Part shown: positions 43,118 through 52,546 of the stretch, one piece after another
Layout: each line of letters opens with the position of its first letter
How positions within the stretch are numbered: position 1 is the first letter of the stretch
From: an uncultured Oscillospiraceae bacterium
GTDB lineage: Bacteria; Bacillota; Clostridia; Oscillospirales; Ruminococcaceae
Length of the DNA: 64,000 nt
Reading direction: 5' to 3'
Assembly (NCBI GenBank): GCA_910589145.1
Contig: CAJUSD010000016.1
Location: 562 to 64,561 of the forward strand
The notes under the pieces: generated by a model
What the model was told of the DNA's origin: nothing
What the model saw: the letters and a program-made list of their open reading frames with translations, nothing else
The model's database searches: none
Made by a program: the position numbers and the translations under genes

Positions 43118-44296
43118 ATGGCTCAACTGACCCAAATCAAAGATTTACAGCGCCGGCATAAATTTAAACAGCGGAAAAAGAACTTTTTGGCAATTCTGAC
43201 GGCTATGGCAATTGTATGTCTTTTTCTTTATATGAATACGTCGGAAGATTTCCAGGAATTCTTACAATCCACTGTTTTGGGGCCTTCTTATCAGCAGGGC
43301 GAAGGGTTTCCAGTGGAATTTGTAGGAAAAGACGTTATTTCTATGCAGTCTTTGAGTGATGGACGGTTAGGTGTGCTGAACAGCTCTAAATTAACAGTAG
43401 TAAATCTAGGAGGGGGAACAGATTTGGAGGTTTCCCATCAAATGCCCAGCCCAAGGGCGATTTTCAGCGGAGACAGAATTCTTTTATATGATTTTGGGGG
43501 TAAGGCCTGGAAGCTGTACAGCGGCAGCCGGGAATTAAACACCCAAACCCTGGAATATCCGATTTATGGCGCAGATATGGTGGAAAATGGCGTTTTCGCC
43601 ATAGCCAGCGGCTCAAAACAATATCTTTCAACCGCAATTGTATACACCAGGGAACAAAATATGGAATTCCAATGGGATTCCTCAGATAAGATTATTACAA
43701 ATTTGGAACTTGAAGATACAGGCCGGGAGATCGCATTTACAGCTATTTCTGCTCGGGGCGGGGAATTGTGTACACATCTTTTTATTTACCGCTTTGACCG
43801 GGAAGAACCAGTTGCATCTTTTGACTTTCCAGGGGAAATTACCATTTCCCTGCAATACCGCTATAATGGCAGTTTAACCCTTTTGACGGATCGAAGCCTA
43901 TATATTATAAATGGTGCTGGAAAGCTTACAGGTACGGTTGATTTTGAGGGGGAAACAGTATCAGCTTATGCGGATCAAATGGATCGTTATACTGTGGTGG
44001 TATTGGGAGATTACAGCAATACAAAAATCTGTCGCGTAGTTCTCTATAACATGAAAGGGGAGCAAAGTATTTCCTTTACAATGAATTATCCGGTAAAGCA
44101 AATTAAAAGCAATGGCAGTTATCTATATATTTACAATGAAAGAGGATTATACCAGTTTGGGGATGATGGGCTTGTCCGAATGTTCCTGCCTGTGTTGAAT
44201 ATGATAGATTTTGTACCAGGGGACAACAGCACAGTTTATTATATGACCTTCGACGGGCTTGAAAAAGGCTCTATGGAACGTTCCAGCACCTATTGA
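43118..44296 (+). CDS. Membrane-anchored beta-propeller-like protein (DUF5711-like)
   Basis: 392 residues. A short basic cytoplasmic N-terminus, one TM helix (FLAILTAMAIVCLFLYMNT, about 24-42), then an extracellular region of repeated four-strand units, consistent with a WD40/YVTN-like propeller. It resembles DUF5711 proteins of Clostridia, function unknown. RBS AAGGAAGG. It lies between truA and cvpA, with 34 bp to cvpA, and may act with CvpA at the membrane; this is inference. Confidence 0.65.
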   Translation: MAQLTQIKDLQRRHKFKQRKKNFLAILTAMAIVCLFLYMNTSEDFQEFLQSTVLGPSYQQGEGFPVEFVGKDVISMQSLSDGRLGVLNSSKLTVVNLGGGTDLEVSHQMPSPRAIFSGDRILLYDFGGKAWKLYSGSRELNTQTLEYPIYGADMVENGVFAIASGSKQYLSTAIVYTREQNMEFQWDSSDKIITNLELEDTGREIAFTAISARGGELCTHLFIYRFDREEPVASFDFPGEITISLQYRYNGSLTLLTDRSLYIINGAGKLTGTVDFEGETVSAYADQMDRYTVVVLGDYSNTKICRVVLYNMKGEQSISFTMNYPVKQIKSNGSYLYIYNERGLYQFGDDGLVRMFLPVLNMIDFVPGDNSTVYYMTFDGLEKGSMERSSTY

Positions 44297-44330
44297 CGCT
44301 ACATAAATTAATTTCTGAAAAAAGGATGTG

Positions 44331-45044
44331 ATGGATTTGCAGGAAATAATGCCTTTAATATTAGATGTGGGGCTTATGGCTGCTGTATTCCTGATTGTTT
44401 TTATGGCAGCGCGAAAAGGATTTGTAGCGGCGGCAGTGGATTTGGTGGGATATGTCGTTTCGCTGGCTGCATCCTGGATGCTTGCCGGGACTGCTGCTCA
44501 ATGGTGCTATACTAACTTTTTGCGGGATAAGATTTTAAAGAAAACGGCATCTGTTTTAAGGGAATACTTTTCAGTGGAAGATGTGATAGAAAATTTAGAA
44601 AATGTTATTGAAGATCTTCCTGCTGTTTTGACAAACATGCTTTCCTTTGAATTGGATGAGGTTTCCTTAAGGCTTGAGGGGATTGGAAACTCTGCTTTCA
44701 GTTTAGCGGAAACTTTTACAGATTCCATTATTGGCCCCAGTGTAGTGGGAATGATACGATGGGTAATCTTTTTGATTTTATTTTCTCTTATGCTGTTTAT
44801 TGTTCATGTATGTTCCAAGCTTTTAAGAGAACTGCGCCGCCTGCCTGTAATCGGCACCGCCAATAGTCTGCTGGGCGGTGTAGTAGGATTCATAGAGGTT
44901 ATTCTCTTAATCTTTGCCTTTACAACTGCCCTCCACCTGTTTTTTGCATTGACAAACGACTCTGTTACATGGCTGTGCAGCGATACGGTAAGGGCTACCA
45001 ATATTTTAAGCAAGCTTTATCGCTATAATCCGCTTTTAAAATAA
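44331..45044 (+). CDS. CvpA-family membrane protein
   Basis: 237 residues with about four to five helices, matching CvpA/colicin V production proteins: the N-terminal motif VFMAARKGFVAAAVDLVGY and the late PVIGTANSLLGGVVGFIEV. The start is ATG 44331, with AAAAAGGA 5 bp upstream; GTG 44328 is a weaker alternative. The family role is unknown in Clostridia. Downstream is a 286-bp gap with the ClpE-like promoter. Confidence 0.8.
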   Translation: MDLQEIMPLILDVGLMAAVFLIVFMAARKGFVAAAVDLVGYVVSLAASWMLAGTAAQWCYTNFLRDKILKKTASVLREYFSVEDVIENLENVIEDLPAVLTNMLSFELDEVSLRLEGIGNSAFSLAETFTDSIIGPSVVGMIRWVIFLILFSLMLFIVHVCSKLLRELRRLPVIGTANSLLGGVVGFIEVILLIFAFTTALHLFFALTNDSVTWLCSDTVRATNILSKLYRYNPLLK

Positions 45045-45075
45045 ATCTACGCATAAGCGGAATCTTTTGGAAAAG

Positions 45076-45104
45076 TTGACAAAGTTCTCCAGACGTGATA
45101 AGGT
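45076..45104 (+). promoter_or_regulatory. Candidate promoter of the ClpE-like gene
   Basis: TTGACA, 17-bp spacer, TAAGGT with a TG extension. A second TATAAT lies at 45184-45189 without a good -35. No CtsR (GGTCAAA direct repeats) or CIRCE operator was recognised. Confidence 0.4.
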
Positions 45105-45330
45105 ATCTATACGGCAGGTTCGGCTTTAGTCTGGATTCATAATCAATCTGTTTTGTAGACATGAATTTTTCATACTAACGAGGTATAATATAAAAAAATG
45201 TCTTTATTTCTTTTTTAGAAAAGCAACGTTAATATATGGAAGTTTATATATGAGCCATTCGCTTTAGAGCCGCCGTTTACAGGTGTTTCGGCTGTTTGGC
45301 TATAACAGAAAATTGAGGTGAAACTACAGG

Positions 45331-47676
45331 ATGAATTTTGTATGCAGCCGTTGTAAAAAGCGGATGGCGGTCGTTTTTATGACCCGCCTGGAGGGGGATA
45401 AAACCGTAAATGAAGGTTTATGCCTGAAATGTGCAAAGGAACTTGGAATTCAGCCGGTAAATGAAATGATGGAAAAAATGGGGATTACCGACGATGAAAT
45501 CGAAGCCATGGGTGAACAGATGGAAGAAGCTTTGGACAGCATCCAGGGGGAAGACGGCTTTGAAATGGGCGGCGCACAGGCGCAGCCATTCCCGTTTTTG
45601 CAGCAGTTATTTGGCGGCGGAAAAAGTAAAGATGAGAAATCATCTGAATCTTCTGCATCACCGCTTCCTGCTAATGCAGACAATGCCAAGCCGGAGGAAA
45701 AAGAGCCAATCCGAACCCGCAGCCAACAGCAGCAGGCAGATGACCGCTCTAAAAAACGCAGCCGGAGAAAATATCTGGACAACTTCTGTGAAAATTTAAC
45801 GGAGAAAGCCAGGCAGGGCCGTTTGGATAATATCATTGGACGGGATCGGGAAACCGAACGCCTGCTGCAAATTTTAGGCAGGCGCAATAAAAACAATCCC
45901 TGTTTGATCGGGGAACCCGGAGTCGGAAAAACTGCTATTGTGGAAGGGCTGGCGTTAAAGATTGCAGAGGGAAAAGCTCCATCCCGTCTTCAGGATAAAG
46001 AGGTTTTCCTGCTGGATTTAGCTGCGCTGGTTGCTGGGACACAGTTCCGCGGACAGTTTGAGAGCCGTGTGAAAGGTTTAGTAGATGAGGTGAAACGGGA
46101 AGGGAATATAATCCTGTTTATTGACGAGGTGCACAATCTGGTAGGGGCGGGGGACTCCGAGGGTTCCATGAACGCCGCGAATATTTTAAAGCCGGCTTTA
46201 TCCAGGGGGGAAATTCAGGTAGTAGGTGCAACGACTTTTTCTGAGTACCGCAAATATATTGAAAAAGATGCTGCTCTGGAACGCCGTTTCCAGCCTGTAA
46301 CTGTAGAAGAACCCAATATTTCCGATACCATTGAGGTTTTAAAGGGAATACGCAAATATTATGAACAATTCCACAGGGTGCTTGTTCCTGACGAAACTGT
46401 TGAAATGGCTGTTCGATTATCTGAAAGGTATATCACAGATCGTTTCTTACCGGATAAAGCTATTGACTTAATGGACGAATCCTGCTCTTATGCTACCCTG
46501 AAAAATACCTCTCTGGCAGAATACGACTCTTTATGTGAGCGTGTAGATCGGCTTACTGAACAAATTCAAGTGATGCAAAATGAACAGAACATTGATTATG
46601 AAAAACTGGCAAGATTGAGGGCAGAACACATTCGCTGTTCCAATCACATGGAGGAACTTCAACGTGAAGCGGTGGACAGGCCCATTACTTTGGAGGATCT
46701 TGCTGCCGTGATTGAAATTTGGACGGGGATTCCTGCGTCCAGAGTTCGTCAGAATGAAATGAAACGCATGTCTTCGCTGGAAGATGTTCTGAAAAAACGG
46801 GTGATTGGCCAGGATGAGGCGATTAAGGCAGTTGCCAATGCAGTTAGACGCTCCCGCGTTCAAATCTCCAGCCGCCGCCGTCCGGCTTCCTTTATTTTCG
46901 TAGGACCTACCGGGGTTGGCAAAACAGAGCTGGTAAAGGCGCTTTCCCATGAACTCTTTGATGCTACTGAGCCGTTAATTCGCCTTGATATGTCCGAGTA
47001 TATGGAGAAACATGCAGTTTCCAAGTTAATTGGTTCACCTCCTGGCTATATCGGTTATGACGAGGCTGGGCAGTTAACTGAAAAAGTTCGCCGTAAGCCC
47101 TATTCGGTTGTGCTCTTTGATGAAATTGAAAAAGCCCATCCTGATGTGATGAATATTCTTTTACAGATTTTGGATGAGGGCAGGATTACCGATTCCCAGG
47201 GGAGAAGGGTTTCTTTTGAAAATACGATCATTGTTATGACGTCAAATGCTGGCAGTGACCGGAAGGGGAATTCTTTGGGTTTTGCCAGGTCGGATGCAGA
47301 AATCTCTAAGGACAAAGCGATGAAGGCTTTATCTGAGTTTTTACGTCCTGAGTTTTTAGGCCGCGTTGATGAAATTGTTACTTTCCGTCCGCTGGATCAA
47401 AAGGATTATGGGTTGATTGCTGAACTGCTGCTCGATGAGCTGAAAGCTCCTATGGAGGAAAAAAGTATTGCATTCGGCTATAGCCAGGAGGCTGTGGATT
47501 GGATTGCCAAAAAAGCGTTTGCGGATAAGTCCAGCGGGGCTAGGTCTATCCGCAAAGTGATACGCCGGGAAGCCGAAGACCAACTGGCAATGCTTTTAGT
47601 CGAAAAGGGCGATAACCTGCCAAGGGAAATTCGCGTTATTGTGAAAGATGATAAACTTGCATTAGACGTTACTTGA
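45331..47676 (+). CDS. clpE: ClpE-like AAA+ unfoldase with N-terminal zinc finger
   Basis: 781 residues. Residues 1-40 carry CSRCKKRMAVVF...CLKCAKEL, a CxxC...CxxC zinc finger as in ClpE/McsA; there is no Clp_N double repeat, only a charged linker. Two AAA+ modules follow: first Walker A GEPGVGKT (about 198), Walker B ILFIDEVHN, a short coiled middle domain about 400-470; second Walker A GPTGVGKTE (about 528), with a D2 region ending near 781. It would feed substrates to ClpP. Own promoter, strong terminator. A ClpP gene lies at 12 kb, unlinked. Confidence 0.9.
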   Translation: MNFVCSRCKKRMAVVFMTRLEGDKTVNEGLCLKCAKELGIQPVNEMMEKMGITDDEIEAMGEQMEEALDSIQGEDGFEMGGAQAQPFPFLQQLFGGGKSKDEKSSESSASPLPANADNAKPEEKEPIRTRSQQQQADDRSKKRSRRKYLDNFCENLTEKARQGRLDNIIGRDRETERLLQILGRRNKNNPCLIGEPGVGKTAIVEGLALKIAEGKAPSRLQDKEVFLLDLAALVAGTQFRGQFESRVKGLVDEVKREGNIILFIDEVHNLVGAGDSEGSMNAANILKPALSRGEIQVVGATTFSEYRKYIEKDAALERRFQPVTVEEPNISDTIEVLKGIRKYYEQFHRVLVPDETVEMAVRLSERYITDRFLPDKAIDLMDESCSYATLKNTSLAEYDSLCERVDRLTEQIQVMQNEQNIDYEKLARLRAEHIRCSNHMEELQREAVDRPITLEDLAAVIEIWTGIPASRVRQNEMKRMSSLEDVLKKRVIGQDEAIKAVANAVRRSRVQISSRRRPASFIFVGPTGVGKTELVKALSHELFDATEPLIRLDMSEYMEKHAVSKLIGSPPGYIGYDEAGQLTEKVRRKPYSVVLFDEIEKAHPDVMNILLQILDEGRITDSQGRRVSFENTIIVMTSNAGSDRKGNSLGFARSDAEISKDKAMKALSEFLRPEFLGRVDEIVTFRPLDQKDYGLIAELLLDELKAPMEEKSIAFGYSQEAVDWIAKKAFADKSSGARSIRKVIRREAEDQLAMLLVEKGDNLPREIRVIVKDDKLALDVT

Positions 47677-47680
47677 GAAA

Positions 47681-47712
47681 AAACGCCGCCGGACTTATCC
47701 GGCGGCGTTTTG
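47681..47712 (+). terminator. Terminator of the ClpE-like gene
   Basis: A 13-bp perfect stem (47681-47693 with 47698-47710, core CGCCGCCGGA), ending TTTT. Confidence 0.9.
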
Positions 47713-47760
47713 AGATTAATGTTAATTCATTTTTTGTCTACAATTTATCAGGAATTAATA

Positions 47761-48822
47761 TTACCACTTAATTTTGACCACAGGCTTAATGAGGTCTTTC
47801 GGCTTCTTGTCCATAACTTCAAATGCTTCGGGAATTTTATCAAAACCTTCATAAGTATAGTTGAGAAGTTTCTCTGGATGGACACGTCCCGCCTTGATAA
47901 GGTTGAGCAGCTTCTGGATACGTACCGCGCCGCCAGGGCAGAAGCCGCCGCGGATTGTCACATCGCCCATTCCCAAAAATACCAGCGGTGTGGGGACGCT
48001 GTATACATCTGTGGCATCCAAGTAGTTTACATTGGATACAGTGCCATTAGGCTTAACAACCATAAGCGCCTGGTTCATCGTTGCAGCGTTTCCGCCAGCG
48101 ATGATAACGCTGTCCGCCTGCCCGCCTGCCAAAGAGAGGATCTGCTGTACCACGTCGCCGTCCTTATAGCTTACAATATCCGTAGCTCCATATTCTTTAG
48201 CAAGTGCGACACAGTTGGGACGGGTGCCAATAGCGATAATCTTTCCGGCTCCCAGCAAAGCCGCCCCTGCAACAGCCATCAAGCCAACGGGGCCGATTCC
48301 GAAAACAACCACGGTATCGCCTAACTGGATATTAGCCATCTCCGCGCCATACATACCGGTGGACATCATGTCCGTGGTCATCAGAGCAGCTTCCATGGAT
48401 ACCCCTTCCGGCAGCAGCACCAGGTTCGCATCAGCGTTGTTGCAGGAGAAGAACTCGGCAAAAATACCGTCCTTTTGGGTAAGGAATTTGAAGCTGGCAG
48501 CAGTACCAAAGTCGTGGGCGTTGTTGCCGCCCTTGCGCTGGACACCGGGAGCCTCCCAGTCAGGAGTGGTGCAGGGAACTACGACAATATCCCCAGGTTT
48601 GAAATTCTTGACCATGGAGCCCACTTCGACCACTTCGCCAATGGCTTCATGTCCTAAAATCCGATCCTCTACGGGGCCGCTCCCGCCGTGCATCATATGG
48701 GTATCAGAAGAGCAGGGAGCTACCATCAGGGGTCGCAGTATTGCGTCCATTGGCCCCGCTGCTGGCTTTTCATGTTCCAACCAGCCGGGTTCTCCAACAC
48801 GGATCATTCCATAACCTTTCAT
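47761..48822 (-). CDS. adh: NADP-dependent secondary alcohol dehydrogenase
   Basis: 353 residues, close to Thermoanaerobacter brockii ADH: opening MKGYGMIRVGEPGW, Zn ligand Cys in VAPCSSDTH, His in LGHEAIGEVVEVG, Asp in TTDMMSTG, cofactor fold GIGPVGLMAVAG, then AIGTRPNC (an Arg after the second strand, which fits NADP), ending DLIKPVVKIKW. Reduces ketones or oxidises 2-alcohols. RBS GGAGGT. Own promoter with TTGAAA/TATAAT. It lies alone, divergent from rpsB. Confidence 0.92.
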   Translation of the reverse strand: MKGYGMIRVGEPGWLEHEKPAAGPMDAILRPLMVAPCSSDTHMMHGGSGPVEDRILGHEAIGEVVEVGSMVKNFKPGDIVVVPCTTPDWEAPGVQRKGGNNAHDFGTAASFKFLTQKDGIFAEFFSCNNADANLVLLPEGVSMEAALMTTDMMSTGMYGAEMANIQLGDTVVVFGIGPVGLMAVAGAALLGAGKIIAIGTRPNCVALAKEYGATDIVSYKDGDVVQQILSLAGGQADSVIIAGGNAATMNQALMVVKPNGTVSNVNYLDATDVYSVPTPLVFLGMGDVTIRGGFCPGGAVRIQKLLNLIKAGRVHPEKLLNYTYEGFDKIPEAFEVMDKKPKDLIKPVVKIKW

Positions 48823-48870
48823 ATAAACAGTACCTCCATTTTTCTGGGCATTGTTACCCTGTTTTGTATT

Positions 48871-48898
48871 ATTATACTGCTTTTTTATAGGATTTCAA
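48871..48898 (-). promoter_or_regulatory. Promoter of the alcohol dehydrogenase
   Basis: On the minus strand TTGAAA, 16-bp spacer, TATAAT, 49 bp before the start. Confidence 0.55.
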
Positions 48899-48951
48899 TA
48901 TTGAAATAGACATAAGTATATTTTCTGTGCGGCAAAATTTTAAAAAAACTC

Positions 48952-48980
48952 TTGCCAATCCCACCCAGATATGCTATACT
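48952..48980 (+). promoter_or_regulatory. Promoter of rpsB
   Basis: TTGCCA, 17-bp spacer, TATACT with TG extension, giving a leader of about 100 nt in front of rpsB. The leader may hold an S2 autoregulatory structure, which I cannot confirm. Confidence 0.7.
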
Positions 48981-49086
48981 TACCAGGTAATACGCACGTT
49001 TCCGCAAGAACCTGAATGGTGCAGCAAAAACTCACCCAAACGGCGCGGAAGCGGAGGTACAAAAACCATATCAGGAGGATTTAAAC

Positions 49087-49830
49087 ATGAGCGTAGTATC
49101 AATGAAACAGCTTTTGGAAGCTGGCGTACACTTTGGCCACCAAACCCGCAGATGGAACCCGAAAATGGCTCCTTACATTTTCACTGAACGCAACGGCATC
49201 TATATTATTGACTTACAGAAAACCGTCAAAAAGTTGGAAGAAGCGTATATGTTTGTACGCGATGTCGCAGCGGCAGGGGATACCGTTCTGTTTGTCGGTA
49301 CAAAAAAACAGGCTGGAGATTCCATCCGTGAAGAAGCTGAACGCGCTGGCGTTCATTATGTAAATGCTCGTTGGCTGGGTGGTATGCTTACCAACTTCCG
49401 TACAATCCGTCAGAGGATTGGCCGTCTGGAGCAGCTCCGTGCCATGGAAGAAGATGGTACTTTTGAGCGTTTACCGAAAAAGGAAGTCGTAAAGCTTCAG
49501 CTGGAAATTGAGAAACTGGAAAAATTCCTGGGCGGTATTAAGACTATGAACAAACTCCCTGGGGCTTTGTTTATCGTTGACCCCCGCAAGGAAAAAATTG
49601 CAGTAGCAGAAGCAAAGAAACTGGGAATCCCAGTGGTAGCTATTGTTGATACTAACTGTGATCCAGATGAAATTGATTATGTAATCCCTGGCAACGACGA
49701 TGCAATCCGTGCTGTAAAATTGATTGCTCAGACCATGGCGGATGCTATTATTGAGGGCCGTCAGGGTGCAGATGCAGCAGCTGAAGAAGCAGTTTCTGAG
49801 GAAGAAGCAGAGAAGGCCGAGGAAGCCTAA
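49087..49830 (+). CDS. rpsB: 30S ribosomal protein S2
   Basis: 247 residues. Signatures: MKQLLEAGVHFGHQTRRWNP and PGALFIVDPRKEKIAVAEA. RBS AGGAGGA. The Glu/Ala-rich tail (residues about 228-247) is usual. It starts the rpsB-tsf-pyrH-frr block. Confidence 0.97.
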   Translation: MSVVSMKQLLEAGVHFGHQTRRWNPKMAPYIFTERNGIYIIDLQKTVKKLEEAYMFVRDVAAAGDTVLFVGTKKQAGDSIREEAERAGVHYVNARWLGGMLTNFRTIRQRIGRLEQLRAMEEDGTFERLPKKEVVKLQLEIEKLEKFLGGIKTMNKLPGALFIVDPRKEKIAVAEAKKLGIPVVAIVDTNCDPDEIDYVIPGNDDAIRAVKLIAQTMADAIIEGRQGADAAAEEAVSEEEAEKAEEA

Positions 49831-49880
49831 GAATTTACAGGCAGGCTTTAACAGACGGATAAAGGGTAATAAAATAAAGT

Positions 49881-49921
49881 AATACCCGCGCATTTCCAGG
49901 CGGGGATGCGCGGGTATTTTT
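49881..49921 (+). terminator. Terminator/attenuator between rpsB and tsf
   Basis: A 13-bp perfect stem (49881-49893 with 49906-49918) with T5. It may be partial, as no strong promoter was seen before tsf. Confidence 0.75.
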
Positions 49922-50033
49922 AGGTGTTGTTTCGGATTTTGTCCAGACTGTAAAAGCGGAAGAATAAGACAGGCTGTGTAAAAAATGCGTCAGCCGTTGA
50001 AAAATAGAAGAAAGCAAACAGGAGGTAATTAAA

Positions 50034-50945
50034 ATGGCAGCATTTACTGCAAAAGACGTATCCGCCCTTCGTGAGAGAACCGGATGCGGTATGATGGATT
50101 GTAAGAAAGCTTTGACAGCTTCTGAAGGCGATATGGAGAAAGCGATTGAGTTTCTGCGGGAGAAAGGTCTTGCCGCTGCCGCGAAAAAGGCTGGAAGAAT
50201 TGCCGCCGAGGGCGTTGTTTATGCAATGGTCGATGAGGAGAAAAAGGTCGGCGTAGTGATTGAAGTCAACTCTGAAACTGACTTTGTTGCTAAAAATGAA
50301 AAGTTTATGGATTTCGTTGCTGTCTGCGCTAAAACCATTGTAGCTGAGAATCCTGCTGATGTAGAAGCTCTTTTAAACTGCAATGCTGTTGAAGGAGAGG
50401 GAACCATCGCTGCACAGCTTCAGGATAAAATTTTGACTATTGGCGAGAATATGAAGATTCGTCGTTTTGTCCGCTATGAGGGTAATGCAGCTGCATATGT
50501 CCATGGCGGCGGAAGAATCGGTGTTCTGGTTCGTTTTGATACCAATGCAGCTAATAACGATGCTTTTAAGGATTTTGCAAAGACCATTGCAATGCAGATT
50601 GTTGCTTCCAATCCTGCTTATGTGGATAAGGATTCCGTTCCTGCTGACGTAGTTGCCCATGAGAAGGAAATTTTGACTGCTCAGGCTGTCAATGAAGGGA
50701 AACCTGTTCAGATTGCTGAGAAAATGGTTATGGGGCGTATTGGAAAGTTCTATAAAGAGGTTTGTCTTGTTGAACAACCCTTTATTAAAGATGCTGATAC
50801 TCCTGTTGGAGCTTTTATTTCTCAGTCTGAAAAGGATTTGGGCGCTTCTATTAAGATTTGTGAGTTTGTTCGCTTTGAAAAGGGCGAGGGCCTCGAAAAG
50901 AGAGAGGATAATTTTGCCGACGAAGTTGCCAGTATGGTGAAATAA
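50034..50945 (+). CDS. tsf: Elongation factor Ts
   Basis: 303 residues. The EF-Tu contact motif is LRERTGCGMMDCKKALTASE, and the core domain has NSETDFVAKNEKF. RBS CAGGAGG. It recycles EF-Tu.GDP. It lies 203 bp after rpsB and ends in a terminator. Confidence 0.97.
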   Translation: MAAFTAKDVSALRERTGCGMMDCKKALTASEGDMEKAIEFLREKGLAAAAKKAGRIAAEGVVYAMVDEEKKVGVVIEVNSETDFVAKNEKFMDFVAVCAKTIVAENPADVEALLNCNAVEGEGTIAAQLQDKILTIGENMKIRRFVRYEGNAAAYVHGGGRIGVLVRFDTNAANNDAFKDFAKTIAMQIVASNPAYVDKDSVPADVVAHEKEILTAQAVNEGKPVQIAEKMVMGRIGKFYKEVCLVEQPFIKDADTPVGAFISQSEKDLGASIKICEFVRFEKGEGLEKREDNFADEVASMVK

Positions 50946-51036
50946 TGACAACATAGGGTTGATTTTGCCTGTTGTCTGCTGTGCGGCTTCTTTGTGAATC
51001 ACTTTTCAGGCAGTAGATTTATTTGTTGTATTACAG

Positions 51037-51078
51037 AGGAGCTGACAACCCCCAGAAAGGGAAGCCAGCTCCTTTTTT
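51037..51078 (+). terminator. Terminator of tsf
   Basis: An 8-bp stem AGGAGCTG/CAGCTCCT with TTTTTT; the loop of 21 nt is long. Confidence 0.7.
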
Positions 51079-51141
51079 GCAGTAAATTAAAAGAAGAAAA
51101 TGCCTTTTTGATAGATTTTATCCGCCTTTTTTCTTTTTTGC

Positions 51142-51170
51142 TTTACATAAATTACTTTATGTTGTAAAAT
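51142..51170 (+). promoter_or_regulatory. Promoter of pyrH
   Basis: TTTACA, 17-bp spacer, TAAAAT, 44 bp before the start. Confidence 0.65.
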
Positions 51171-51213
51171 AGATAAAAGAAATTTGGAAAATTAAGAAAG
51201 GAGCGAAGGCTTA

Positions 51214-51918
51214 ATGTCTTTAAAATATAAGCGGATTCTTATTAAACTTAGTGGAGAAGCTTTAGCAGGAGATAAAAAATTCGGACTTGATTATGATATT
51301 GTTCATAATATCTGTGTAGGAGTAAAAAAGTGCGTAGATGCAGGGGCAGAAATTGCAATTGTTGTAGGAGGCGGGAACTTTTGGAGAGGCCGTTCCAGTG
51401 GTAAAATGGACCGTACCCGTGCCGATCATATGGGTATGCTTGCAACAGTTATTAACTCTCTAGCTTTAGCTGACGGCTTTGAATCAGTAGGTGTAACAGT
51501 TCGTGTTCAAACTGCTATTACAATGCAGCAGATCGCTGAACCTTATATTCGTAACAGAGCTGTTTCACACCTTGACAACGGGAAACTGATTATCCTTGGC
51601 TGCGGAACTGGAAGCCCCTTCTTTTCAACCGATACTGCTGCCGCCCTTCGTGCTGCTGAACTGGATGCAGATGTTATCTTGAAGGCTACATTGGTAGATG
51701 GTGTGTATGATTCTGATCCCCATCAGAATCCTGATGCTAAAAAATATGAGGTGCTGACGTTCAGTGAGATGCTTAATAAAGAGTTGGGCGTTATGGATTT
51801 GACTGCCGCCACACTCTGCCGCGATCAAAATATTCCTATTATTGTATTTAGTATTGACGACCCTGATAATTTCCTTCGTGCTGTCCAGGGTGAGAATATA
51901 GGGACAATTGTTCAGTAA
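51214..51918 (+). CDS. pyrH: UMP kinase
   Basis: 234 residues, UMP to UDP. Motifs: ILIKLSGEALAG, GGGNFWRG and FSTDTAAALRAAEL. RBS AAAGGAG. Its promoter is separate from tsf. It precedes frr by 63 bp. Confidence 0.97.
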   Translation: MSLKYKRILIKLSGEALAGDKKFGLDYDIVHNICVGVKKCVDAGAEIAIVVGGGNFWRGRSSGKMDRTRADHMGMLATVINSLALADGFESVGVTVRVQTAITMQQIAEPYIRNRAVSHLDNGKLIILGCGTGSPFFSTDTAAALRAAELDADVILKATLVDGVYDSDPHQNPDAKKYEVLTFSEMLNKELGVMDLTAATLCRDQNIPIIVFSIDDPDNFLRAVQGENIGTIVQ

Positions 51919-51981
51919 TTCTTTCATTTGTTTTTGAAGTTGGCAAAAAGCCTTTCTATATTATTTAAGGAGGAATCCATT

Positions 51982-52536
51982 ATGAGATCCGAACTGAAGC
52001 CTTATGACGAGAAAATGAAAAAGACCATCAGCTCCATGCAGTCCAATTTTGCTGCTATTCGCGCAGGCCGTGCAAACCCCGCCGTATTGGATAAAATCAT
52101 GGTGGATTACTATGGCACTCCAACTAAAATTAACGCGATGGCTGCTGTTTCTGTATCTGAAGCAAGAATTTTAGTTATTTCCCCTTGGGACAGGTCAACC
52201 CTGAAATCCATTGAAAAGGCAATTCAGACCTCTGATCTGGGGATTAACCCACAAAATGACGGTTCTGTACTGAGAATTACCTTCCCACCGCTTACTGAGG
52301 AACGCAGAAAGGATATTTGCAAACAGATACGCAAGATGGCGGAAGAATCCAAGGTGGCAATTCGCTCCATCCGCCGGGATGCCAATGAAACTTTCAAGGC
52401 TCAGAAGAAAAAAAATGAACTTACTGAAGACGATCAGAAGGATTTGGAAAAAGAACTTCAAAAGCTTACAGATAACTTTGTAAAGGAAATTGACACTCTT
52501 TCCGGTGCAAAAGAAAAAGAGATCATGGAAGTTTAA
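51982..52536 (+). CDS. frr: Ribosome recycling factor
   Basis: 184 residues. Start at ATG 51982 with AAGGAGG 8 bp upstream. Signature RAGRANPAVLDKIMVDYYG and LTEERRKDICK. Splits post-termination ribosomes with EF-G. Followed by uppS after 10 bp. Confidence 0.97.
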   Translation: MRSELKPYDEKMKKTISSMQSNFAAIRAGRANPAVLDKIMVDYYGTPTKINAMAAVSVSEARILVISPWDRSTLKSIEKAIQTSDLGINPQNDGSVLRITFPPLTEERRKDICKQIRKMAEESKVAIRSIRRDANETFKAQKKKNELTEDDQKDLEKELQKLTDNFVKEIDTLSGAKEKEIMEV

Positions 52537-52546
52537 GGAGAATGCT

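Noticed and set aside
45045..45330. CtsR or CIRCE operator in front of the ClpE-like gene
   Set aside because: Neither the GGTCAAA direct repeat nor the CIRCE inverted repeat was found on reading the gap.
45450..45896. Minus-strand open frame opposite the ClpE-like gene
   Set aside because: Ser/Cys-rich antisense translation of the charged linker, no RBS and no family.
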